This document shows positions 36,001 to 46,635 of a DNA stretch of 64,000 nt, piece by piece; the first letter of the stretch is position 1, and each line of letters opens with the position of its first letter. The DNA lies in the NCBI GenBank assembly GCA_037179385.1, contig CM074200.1, forward strand, positions 29,453,884 through 29,517,883. The letters run 5' to 3'. The position numbers were made by a program, and so were the translations under genes. The DNA is from Holothuria scabra. Lineage: Eukaryota; Echinodermata; Holothuroidea; Aspidochirotida; Holothuriidae. The notes under the pieces were generated by a model. That model had not been told where the DNA came from, did not search any database, and saw only the letters and a program-made list of their open reading frames with translations.

Positions 36001-39000
36001 GTAAAACAATCTTTGGCAATCTAATCATCTGTCCAATTATCTCTTTGGCAATCACACCTGTATCCCTTCCATATACTTGTTTAAATACAGTCCACTGCTT
36101 CATATCAAGATTGGATTGTCATTTCAATTTTCCATATCAATTGCCAATTAGTTTATTTCATATATGAATAACACTAGTACTGTAAGAATACTGCCTCTTG
36201 CTGTCCCAACGGATATCTACTGCAGCCAATTGTAGAAGTATATCTGCTGTCATTTTGGAAGATAATCAGTCAGGGATTCTGAAAAGCCAAGAAAAAAGAA
36301 AAAAAATGCAATTTTCCTGGCATGTAAAATAAAAACATATAGATTAGCTACAAATACAGGAAAAATTTGCCATAATAAGTCTTAACCTTTAAAGAAATAG
36401 GTAGCTACCACAAATAATTTCAAAACAACAATTAAATTTCACAAATCCTCTTATTTCACTTTCAATTATGATCTTGATATGTTAGATCACAAACATATTG
36501 TAGTATAATTAAGTTAAACCAGAGGATTATTGCGTTCATGCAATGGAGAGTTAAAGGAAAATATTGTATATTAAATGCAGTAACATGGGTATACAAAGAA
36601 AACAGTCTCAAGTCCCATCCACATTACTTGACTTAATTGGATGCAACTCACTGCAAAGGGATTATTCAGATGCATCAAAAAGTGTGAAAGTCTTTCAAGT
36701 GAAAGTCTACTCACAAGCAGCTGTGCAACCAAGTGTCATGACAAACATGTTGGGGTTGCATATGCAACTAAAACATGCAACTGAAAACATTGGCGGACTT
36801 CCGGAACGAGGCTCATGACAATCAGTTTATCAAAGTGTAGAGAATGTGCTCTTATCACTTCAACCAAAAACTAAGGAGTTTATTTAACATCAGAATTTCA
36901 GAGAAATCATATATCTGCATCTAGTTGCACTGTGTGGACACCTTGCTTTTAAAAATTGGTTAGCACAGGCTGGTTGTCAGTCCCTCACTATGATTACACA
37001 GTCTTATCGCAGTAAGTCTCATTGCATAGTGTGGACGGGCCTTTAACCATTATGAAACCATTCACTCTCAACATTAAATCTTGGCAATAGCTCAAAAAAT
37101 TATGACATAAAAGAGATATGGAAGTTGCACAATTTGATTTTAAATTTTGGTAAACAAATTAATCTTGAGCAACAAATGGCTAAATTTCTACAAAAGAGAT
37201 TCTCATATCTTGAAAAGAGGGCTACAGTACTGTACTGCATTATCTTGTAAAATTTGTCATTCTGTTTCTATTTATACAGGTTTTAAAAATATGAGTGTTT
37301 TGTGTTCAATGTATAATTTTGGTATATTTCAATCAACTTATTATCTTCATTTCTTCTGCATTCCTCATGAGTGATGACTTTAAACCACACTACTGCAGTG
37401 TACAGTAGAGCAAATGCAATTCTTTGAGCTACGAATATTAAAAGAAGGGTAAATGGTCATTACAGGATTTGGAATGTCAGAGGGGTACTTATTGCAAGCA
37501 TTTTGGTGAAATTTGCATTGAAATCCGATGGGTAGTTCTCAAAATATCAGCACGTAAAGTTTTCACATTTTCAACAAAAAGTGAACTCGAAGCAAGCACA
37601 CGTGACATCATATCCCCTCATTAGTGCACAGTCTTTTGTTTTTCTTTAAACTTTAGAGTTGATTTTCTCCTAAAACCCACATGATTAAAATGTGATTGCC
37701 TAATTGGGATGAGAACTTTACAAACTTTGCATCCCCACAGGGAGGTCCTATTCCAGTTAACTGCAAGGTCAACACAACAGTCTGATAAAACAAAGCGAAG
37801 CAAAGCATTCCTTGTCAATGTGAGGAAGTGATATAAGCTCTGCTGCCCTCAAACTCACTTTGGAACACAAACCTGCTAACTTCATTTACTGGTATCTAGA
37901 GAACTACATGTCAGATTTGAATGGAACTTTCAGCACACTGTGTAGTTTTCGTTTCCCCTTTCACATATGAAAATTAAATTTTTGCTTAAACCTTCCCTCT
38001 AAGCAATGCCAATACTTTGTGAGCATGACTTTTTAACTACGTCCTTACCCCCCTCCCCCATTCCCCACTCCACTCATGATTTCAAAATCACTACCTCTTA
38101 AGCCAACATGTCCAACGTTTCACTTGAAATACCAAGTTCTACAAATAGCTTTCCAAGCAACTCATGAGCCATGTATTAACACAAACTAGGTGATAAAGTT
38201 TCCATTACCATCTGCAGGTTACTACTTACTTGATATTGTTTGCAATCCCCATATTCTGCCAGTTATTCCAAGAAATGATAGAACCTTCTCCCTTAAAATC
38301 AAACATTCCATATTATTTATGTTTGAGCAATTGCTACAAAATTAAGACATCCGCATAGAATATACTGTTGTACTTTGTCAGGTGTAAACGTAGCTACCAC
38401 ATTCACCTTCTCTCCCAGCAGTTATGTTAAAGATAAGGCACAAACTAGGAATATTTAGTCCCATTTTTACATTCTTCACACTATGAAAAACAAAAATTTT
38501 ACATACCCAAGCATTCTCATATTAAATGAACTATACTTGAAAAGTATGTTCCTATATCCGAGTTCTATATTCGCCAAAAATACAATGACATGCCAGAACT
38601 TAAAACTTTAGTTTTACAAAAGATTTTTCCCTTCTTCCAGACTTTCTCAAGAAAAGTAAGCTTCATAGATGACCCTGCATTTGCTTTTACATTTTAATGG
38701 AAATTGACCCCATTTTTTACTCTTTCTACGTGATTTTACGCAACATTGTACCATTTTCTGTTCTATAGATGACTTTATACAGCTCATATTGGTGTGTTAC
38801 ATAATTCCATCTAGCTGACCTATATCTAAGGTCATCTAGTTAACTTGCACACAGTGAGCTTAGATTACACTTTAGACTGAATGAGAAACAAGCAGCATCC
38901 TAAATTTAGTGTTTAATCTCCTACATAGTTGCACCCTACTCCTAATCCATCCCACATGGCTTAATAACACAGTCACATATTAACTGTTGTACTATGAGTG

Positions 39001-39324
39001 ACTTCTGTCTCTTCCAAAGCTTTGCTCTTCAAATTAGAGCTTGCCCTATCCCTGCTTCTATATGACTAAATAGACTGGCTTCTCCTTTGGAGATAGAACA
39101 GGCAGTCTCTTGAAACAAATCAGCCAGAGGCCCATACTACACCTTCCACAGGTGAGACGCCTGCAAACGACTTAAATTTGCGTCTAGAATCCACTTGTTA
39201 AACAGTACTTTAAAAGCATTACATTACAACCATGGTTTAGCAACATGTCATAACTAATATACTGCCACTATAAAAGTTCTTGATGGCAAGGAAGTTGCCA
39301 TCCAGCAACTGAGATGTATCCATC
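33092..39324. other. Long gene-free AT-rich stretch
   Basis: Apart from the foldback element at 34411-35253 I see no gene, RNA or repeat I can name. Frames up to about 113 codons occur on both strands without domains. The sequence is low in stops and repeats compared with the rest of the window and could be a long 3' UTR or intron, but nothing shows which. Confidence 0.4.
34411..35253. mobile_element. Foldback-type element with modular inverted repeats
   Basis: The left arm (34411 to about 34550) and right arm (about 35114-35253) are inverse. The outer 52 bp, beginning GGTTACCGGTCGTTTCGCCC and GGTAGCCGGTCGTTTCGCCC, are almost identical. Inward, each arm carries seven copies of a GTTCGCCCC or GTTTCGCCCCC module in varying spacing. 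The word TCAGAGC flanks both ends (34404-34410 and 35255-35261), a convincing target-site duplication of 6-8 bp. The 560-bp centre is AT-rich and encodes nothing recognisable, so the element is non-autonomous. Confidence 0.8.
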
Positions 39325-42300
39325 ACTTTGGTATACTTTTCTAGCGTCATGATGCACCTTAGGCCTTATGCAATAGTGTGAAACTTTTGTAGGCTCGTTA
39401 GTTTGGCTTGAGTTAGCCACAATCCTCGACAAAACATACTTGGGAAAACCCCGCTCTCCGCAACAATGTTGAAGTTTCAGGGCGCCTTGGACTGCCGCAA
39501 CATTGAATGGGGGAGAGGAGGATGGTGATCCATTCATTGCATGCCAATTTTTCATCATTTTTGTCGATGATTGTATTTATACATGGTACTAAATGAGACA
39601 CAATCAGGAATGGATTACATGGTACCAGCTAGATACGAAGGTAAAGTTCAAGTACTGTTCAAGTCCGGTTTCAAATACGATACAAAAACAGTTCAAGTCC
39701 TTTCATTTAGTCGCACCATACGTCAGGCGAGGAATAGGCTACTGTGGGCATATTCTACAAACCACAACCCTCGAGGGGGAGGGATACCTGATCTTGAGTA
39801 CTTGGATACCACGACTTCATTTTCCAGGCAACTCTGAAAGAGTACGATATGTAAAAGCAAATAACTTAAATGTATGTTGCTTATTAATCCTTGTATTTTC
39901 TGTAAAAAAAAAGACACTATAATACATGGAAATAAGGGGAACCGTTTCTCTGCTATCATTGCGTATTTTGCTTATATAGTTACAATAAGGTGGTGCTTAT
40001 ACCACATACCTCGCTTCCTTTCATTTTGAATATCAAGTTGTTGCATACGTTCACGCAACGCTGAACTAAATGGAGTTTTAGGAATACTGTTGTGAAATAT
40101 AGAAACCCCATACTATACTTGTTCACTGGTTTTCATTTCATTCCATTTCACATAACAAGTTCAAATATCAGTTTGGATATGTCACTTATTTGGAAGTTTG
40201 ATCTTCAATCAATTAAATCATCAATCCAGTTTTATACTTACCAAACTAACGAAAAAAAAAATATTGGAAAAATCTACAAAACCTCTTTGGTTAAAGTCTG
40301 TATGGCAGTACGTGATATTGGAGAAGAAGAGGGCGCTCTTTCTAGAATGCGTTTATTCCCCAAAGTCAAGGATGAGGTGAACTAAACTATTGTAACAAAA
40401 ACAGCTTCATATAACATGATTTTTCATATGACTTGTTGAATGAAGTATTTTTCGTTAATTAACTATGCACAAATAATGACAACGGAACATTTTACGAATA
40501 AACATATCAAGAACAAAATGAGGACCTTAATCTTTAATATTTCACTAATATAGTCCGGTAAAAATATATGATTTTGTAATTGCGCATTTGAAATACTTCT
40601 GTGACAAATTGACATTGATATATCCCACGCTAAGAAAACTAAATCTTGAGATATTTGGAGTAGTCGAATACCCATAGGTGGTAGAATACCCTAACCCATC
40701 ATGACTATACGTGGCCACATCATTGCCATGCAAAATGAAGTATTATAATGATTTATCCATCCTTTTAGAAAACTTAAATGCACCAAAATGGCATGAAAAT
40801 CAGTCAGATATTATCGAACCATTTTCTGCTTTTTAGCAATTAAATATTTCAAATTCTTCATCTCCTGATAACATCATAATTTATAAGAGTTATAAAACTT
40901 GTATCTTTTAAATGTTTGAAAGTTTTTGTAGTATGCCGACACGTTAACTCACAAGATGGTTATTGTATTGCTTTTTTATATCTTTTAATACTCTTGTTTA
41001 CAAATAATGATTAAAAACGAATCTTTTATGCGTGATAAATGCAAAGTCTTCCTTCAGGCTTTGTTTGCTCTGACATTTAAAATGCAATTGAAAGAACTGC
41101 CATTTTATTTTAGTACAAATGTATATAATAAAACTTTCAAAATCTGATCAATTTTATTCTTACCGAACATCCGCAATGACAGTGATTAATCAACCCTTTC
41201 AACAGGTTTACTTAAAAGTCGAAAGTTAGGGTGTTTTAATTACTCTTTCTATATTTCCCTAAAGAGAAGTGAAAACCTAATGGCTTAGCTCACACAACAG
41301 GTCTATTAACATTACATATTTCCGTTCAATGTACATTACACATGCAGAGTGAATAATTCTTGGCTTTCGAGTATATACGGCTAATAGTTTTTTGGTCTAA
41401 AAATTTTCAAACTACCCTTCGATCTACCGAAATGAAAACGTTCAGTTTCTGTGACAAAGATTCCAACTTCTAAGTAGTCTCACTAACAAAGTTTCTAACT
41501 TCTAAGTAGTCTTACTAAAAGGCACGTGAAAACGTACGTTACGTTAACTTTGGATAAATTATTAGATCAACACCCACACAGAAATGAACATAAGCACGTA
41601 TTCCAACTGAAAACGAAGGCGCTCTACAGAAACGAATAAGTTATTAAATAGTACTGACAATGCGCACGCACACACGTTATAAATTATCTACAAATCCTGG
41701 TATTTTGATGGTTTAATGACAGTTTTGAAACGTTCCGTGTCTGCTTTCAGTTTGGCTTCACACCGGAGGGAAAGTTATCTCTTTATTATTACCAGGAAGT
41801 TTCGACTAAGCTACACACTGCCAAAGGCGTGTATTCTGAAGTAACTAAAGGTCAAAAACATACATGATAAACTGGTTTTGCGATCTGCAACAATGTTGAA
41901 CCCAGTAGGTAGACGTTTTATTCGAGTAACAAAGGTCTTGTGGGAGATATGCTTAAGAGCTGTCGTATAATATATGTTCTTGGTTGTGTTATCATCACTG
42001 AAATAATACATTCATAGGTGTATGAGGTGATATATAGAGACTGTTCTTCCTTGTTCTGAAAAAATGAAATACAAAGAGGTAAAGAAACGCAGCCGTTTTG
42101 GATTATTGACGAATCGGCAAGATCCGATTTTTACGTATATGTGATGTTTTACTTTCGCATATTGACAAATGCACTAACATTTAAAGGTTCGTTATCGTGA
42201 CTCAGATAATAATTACTTGTTTGAAACATCGATGAGCATTATGTCACAATAAGTTATTACTTTATTTCATAATAGGATGCACATTTTGACAATATTTCAA

Positions 42301-43210
42301 CGTAATTACATTAAACACATTCATCACTGATTCTGTTTTCGAGCACAAAATACTGGGAAAAGTGAAAGCACAAAATATTTTTCCGGGCCAAAATTATTCC
42401 ATGCTTGTTTATCATGAGGTGGGGGAGGTCCAGGATGGCGACTTTCTCAGTATGAAACAAGTGAACTAATTACTGGAATCGAGTCGACGGGAACCGCGCT
42501 TTTGTAACTTTTAATATTTTAGACAAATCAAGGAGAGGCTAAAACTTAGTTTACTCTTAACTTCACCGTTTCTCGTCATGAGAAAATTTTCGCCTTCAAC
42601 CGATGTCGCTAACTTGTGCGTGGTAGACTTGAAACATTTTCTTCCTTCATTGCCGCAGACTGATCACGTGCGTCCGAAGGTCCAGCGAAGAGGCAACCCT
42701 ATAAAATGGAAAACATGAAAAAAAAACTTGAAAGAACAATACCATCAAAATATTTTAAAGAGATAACTAGAAAATTTTTAGAACATAAATTCCAAAATAG
42801 AAAATAGTTGAATGTGACTAACATGGCACGGAAGTGACGCTTTCATTGATATGTGCAACATTCTTACCAATATTTTATTGGAGTTTCGCGACAAACTTCA
42901 TGATGACGTTACACATAGATAGTTTAACAACATTTATCGTCCCTCTGGAAAAAAATCTTGCTGCACCTTTTTAAAACTGAAGCACCAAAATTTGGCAAGG
43001 AAGGAACGATTTTTTCTGCTTTCATCATTAAAACGATTTTCCCACTTGAGCTAATTTCTTCGGACTCCCATGAAACTGATCATCACATGTATCTTATACA
43101 AGCAGCGAGTTGCTGGAGGTGCTCCAGCAACTCCCTGGTCTGAGCCCTTTACATAAGAATTCTCTCAAACTATTATAGTTTACTTGAGCTTAGAACCGAT
43201 AGATGGGTAC
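39325..43210 (+). repeat. Segmental duplication, copy B, left part
   Basis: Aligns with 3559-7660 of copy A. It lacks the hairpin MITE of 4421-4531 and about 142 bp corresponding to 6846-6988. It ends abruptly at GATGGGTAC where the first LTR starts with TGTCACAAGG. No gene is supported here. Confidence 0.85.
39419..39573. mobile_element. Mariner-type MITE, copy in duplication B
   Basis: CAATCCTCGACAAAAC at the left and GTCGATGATTG followed by TA at the right; it is the paralogue of 3650-3804. The interior GGCGCCTTGGACTGCC and the other shared words confirm it. The left TA has decayed to CA. Confidence 0.6.
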
Positions 43211-44596
43211 TGTCACAAGGTTCTTTGAAAGGCAGGTGAACCAGTTTCTGTTCGAGACCACAGATCCCACCGGAAACAACAACAAGACTACGGGACTCAC
43301 AAATTTAGTTTAGTCGGCATCTGTTATTATTTACAAATTATATTTACAAACGTTTGGCAAGCGCATGGATCCATCTAAAGCCGTACCACCTTAACTTACT
43401 TACCTAAAGTACCCTAATTAAACCTAACTACTTACAATAGCTACCTTAAAAATGACGCTGGGTCAGGAACGGCTTCCACTCTTGTCAGGCGGCTCTTTTA
43501 GCTTTGGTAGTGGGAATGGCTTCGCTTATTATCAGTGTGTTTAATTCGCGGGCGTAAACGGTCCTTCCGGTGAACGGTAGGTATCACCTCCTTAAACTAG
43601 CGATCCAATACAGTTGCGGCAAAAAGTCATAGAGTCTGGACGAGCTTAAAAGGGGGGTAGTAGCGGTAACCCCAGTCGAACTCCAGTTAAGGCAATAGCG
43701 ACATATCTAAATCTTTATCGGCAGGATAAAAGGTGGGGTATATCGGCACACTGTCTCCTCACTGTACATGTGTAGGCCTAGGTGAAATTATCGGCACCCT
43801 CAACTGACTTCAAATAGCCTAAGTTCTCGGCACCCTGGCTTCGGGTGAACACGGTGACCATAACTGTGTGAGCATATCAATATTTCGGTCTAATTTAGTG
43901 ACGATGACATCTTAAAAATCTGAAGTTCTCACGCCACCACTGAATTAGAAAATAAATAAAGACTTTCTCACCAGGAAGACTCGTAAACGGCAAGTCATCA
44001 GTCAGTTAATAGTCCACATGACGGCTACATTAGCGATAGTACGCAGACCATAGTTCACGTAAATGAGTATATATTCCACCGACTCACACAATAAGCCACA
44101 TTATTGCCAGAACTTTGAAATAGGAATTGTCCACACTATCAGATTCAACGTTGGCTACATGTTTTTTCCTCAGCAAAATCAGTCCAAGAAATTTTCACAT
44201 TTGTGCTCTCCTCTGCAGCACTCACTGTACCAACCACTTTTCCCACCAGAGTCTCTCTGTCCCAGTTTCAAATCTCCCCCGCGTCACACCTATCTTTCCT
44301 CTTCCAGACCCATAACTCCCCAGCCAAACCCTTTGTCACCCTTTACATAGGTAAATCAAATCTTAATTCTTCTAAACATAGGCAAATTAAATTTTCCCGC
44401 CGTACGATCACTGGTGTGACGTCGCAACTCCTGCAGACTTGCATGCCTTGAAAAGCTCAGTCAAGCGTGCAATGCACACGGTAGGACAAGCTTTTGTCTA
44501 CTACAAACAAATAAACAACAGACCTGATTGTGAGGGCGGTATATACGGTGCGGTAACTTTGTGCCAAGAATATTCCTAAATTTGGTACCTGTGACA
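43211..44596 (-). repeat. LTR 1 (3' LTR of unit 1), full length
   Basis: 1386 bp, bounded by TGTCACA and TGTGACA, a 7-bp inverted repeat with the usual TG...CA ends. It is preceded inside the element by a purine-rich tract. It is about 99.5% or more identical by eye to LTR 2 and LTR 3; differences include a 2-bp indel (CTTTGAAATAG against CTTTGAGAAATAG) and a variable patch at about 44274-44284. Short frames inside it, identical in each LTR, are not genes. Confidence 0.93.
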
Positions 44597-44599
44597 CTA

Positions 44600-44608
44600 C
44601 CCCCCTCT
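44600..44608 (-). other. Polypurine tract of unit 1
   Basis: On the minus strand AGAGGGGGG, followed by TAG, lies directly before the LTR start TGTCACAGG. This is the expected plus-strand DNA primer site for LTR retrotransposons. The same sequence sits at 50723-50731 and 56842-56850. Confidence 0.8.
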
Positions 44609-44667
44609 AAAAGATATCTCCGATATCTCAACACCACAGGTAACAAAAACTTAATCAACCTTAACAC

Positions 44668-46434
44668 TTAATAAATCGTATCCTTCGGACACCTACTTAA
44701 GAAATCAGCTCCAACGTTCTCAATGCCTTTTATTGCCTTCACTACATATCGATAGGGCTGTAAACTAAGTGCCCATCTCATCACTCTTGCATTGTTCAAC
44801 TTAGCTTTTGATATATAAGAAAGGGAGTGATGGTCAGTTTCCAATACAAATTCTTTACCATATAGATAAACACAGAACTTATTTACGGCCCATACAAGAG
44901 CCAGACATTCCCTTTCCACCACGGAGTATGCCCTTTCACGTGGTTGCAATTTCTTGCTTGCAAAACATATCGGAAATTTTGTATCCCCGTGTTCTTGCAT
45001 TAGCACTGCACATTGACCAACGTCAGAGTCGTCGGTTCTTAAAATAAATGTTTCTCGCAAATCTGGGAGGTGTAGGATTGGGGCAGAGGAAATTCGTGAC
45101 TTAAGTGTACTGTAAGCCTTTTCCTGAGCTTCTCCCCATTTAACCCTTTCGGGATTTCCCTTTCTCGTCTGGTCACTCAAAGGAGCTGCAATACTAGCGT
45201 AATTTGGAATAAATTTTTGGTAATAACCAACCATTCCAAGGAACGACCTAACCTGTCTCTTAGTCATCGGCCTACTGGCTTCCAGGATTTTGGATACGTT
45301 TTCCTGATTTGGTTGTAGAATGCCTTTGCCCACTACATGGCCTAAAAACTCTAACGATTTAAACCCAACGAAACACTTTGAGGGCCTCGCCGTGAGTCCA
45401 ACCTCTCTGAGCCTCCTAAGAACGCACTCCATCACCTTTAGGTGTTTTTCAAATGTCTCTGTGTATATCAATATATCGTCTATATAATTCAAAGTGTGTT
45501 CAATCTCACCTAATACCCTTCGCATCATGCGTGAAAAAACTGCCGGTGCATTAACCAGCCCGAACGGCAAAACAGTGAACTGAAATAGACCCTCCACTGT
45601 TACAAAAGCTGTTTTCTCTTTGTCCTCTTTAGCTAAAGGGACCTGCCAGTAGCCCTTAGTCAAATCAAATTTCGAAAAGTACTGGCCGGCAGCTATCTTG
45701 ACCATGATACTATCAATATTTGGGATAGGTTCGGGGTCAAAAACGGTAATCCTGTTCAGTTTTCGATAGTCTACACAAAATCGTATGCTCTTGTCCTTTT
45801 TCTCTACAAGAACCACAGGTGATGCATAGGGTGAAGTCGAGGTCTCAATTACCCCCATTTTAAGCATACTCTGAATTTCACTCTTTACACTTTCCACCAT
45901 GGCATGAGGTACCTGGTAAGGTTTGCTTCGGATTGGTTCTTGTGAGGTGAGATGAATTGTATGTTGAATTATATTTGTCCTACCAGGTATATCTGTAAGA
46001 ACATCTTGAAACTCATTCAACAATTCCTTAACTTCACTGACCTGATGTAAATTCAAATCATCCCCAATATGAACATCATTAACACACTCCTTAGATTCAA
46101 TGGATGGAAAATCAACAAGTACTTTCTCACTCAATTTGACAATTTCTGCTTTCTCATAATTACTCACATCATTGTCACTTACAATTCCATTGTCTTCTCT
46201 GCATTCATCATCAGTTGAAATTAAACATGAGCAAACTCTTTGCAGCTGTAATACAGAGGCATTGGCATCATCACTTTCTCTACTAATATACTTCTTTAAC
46301 AGGTTTGCATGTATGGTTTTGATCTTTGAACCCATTTTATCCTTGTAGTCATGCTTAGCAACTTTCATCATAACATCATATGGCCCTTTCCATTGCATCA
46401 AAAGCTTATTTGATTCTGTAGGTAGCAGAACCAA
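44668..46434 (-). CDS. pol: Unit 1 pol, C-terminal part: GPY/F segment, RT, RNase H
   Basis: 588 codons from the first Met after a frame break. WKGPYDVM (residues 15-22) is the GPY/F-type tail of integrase. RT follows: FCVDYRKLN (219-227), FDLTKGYWQ with the first catalytic Asp (about 257), LPFGLVNAP (289-297) and YIDD (317-320). RNase H follows: LRTDDSDVG with Asp 468, ERECLA, LETDHHSL with Asp 534. The frame ends soon after VGADFLSR; no integrase follows, so RT/RNase H is the C-terminal part of Pol. The Met is not a true start; the frame matches that of the upstream part, with the region between (46435-46635) shifted by two compensating indels. Confidence 0.92.
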   Translation of the reverse strand: MVLLPTESNKLLMQWKGPYDVMMKVAKHDYKDKMGSKIKTIHANLLKKYISRESDDANASVLQLQRVCSCLISTDDECREDNGIVSDNDVSNYEKAEIVKLSEKVLVDFPSIESKECVNDVHIGDDLNLHQVSEVKELLNEFQDVLTDIPGRTNIIQHTIHLTSQEPIRSKPYQVPHAMVESVKSEIQSMLKMGVIETSTSPYASPVVLVEKKDKSIRFCVDYRKLNRITVFDPEPIPNIDSIMVKIAAGQYFSKFDLTKGYWQVPLAKEDKEKTAFVTVEGLFQFTVLPFGLVNAPAVFSRMMRRVLGEIEHTLNYIDDILIYTETFEKHLKVMECVLRRLREVGLTARPSKCFVGFKSLEFLGHVVGKGILQPNQENVSKILEASRPMTKRQVRSFLGMVGYYQKFIPNYASIAAPLSDQTRKGNPERVKWGEAQEKAYSTLKSRISSAPILHLPDLRETFILRTDDSDVGQCAVLMQEHGDTKFPICFASKKLQPRERAYSVVERECLALVWAVNKFCVYLYGKEFVLETDHHSLSYISKAKLNNARVMRWALSLQPYRYVVKAIKGIENVGADFLSRCPKDTIY

Positions 46435-46635
46435 TACCTTGTCACCAAGGGAAAATTTTCTATCCCTGGTACGCGCATCGTAATATTTTTATATACCTTT
46501 TAGATGCCTTACTCAACTCTTCCTGTGCCATTTGACAAGTCTTATCCAAACGCTCTCTTAAGTCTACCACATATTGATAAGTATTCTTAACCTCCTCTTG
46601 GTCCAATTCACCTGACCAAAGCTCCTTAAGAATGG

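Noticed and set aside
44063..44451. Open frames of 62-112 codons on the plus strand inside each LTR (also 50236-50574 and 56356-56693)
   Set aside because: They recur only because the LTR recurs, shift frame at small indels between LTRs, and have no domains; the element is transcribed from the other strand.
44461..44667. A 68-codon minus-strand frame across the polypurine tract and LTR edge, repeated in each unit
   Set aside because: It covers the priming tract and U3 start, which are constrained as nucleic acid; no protein features.
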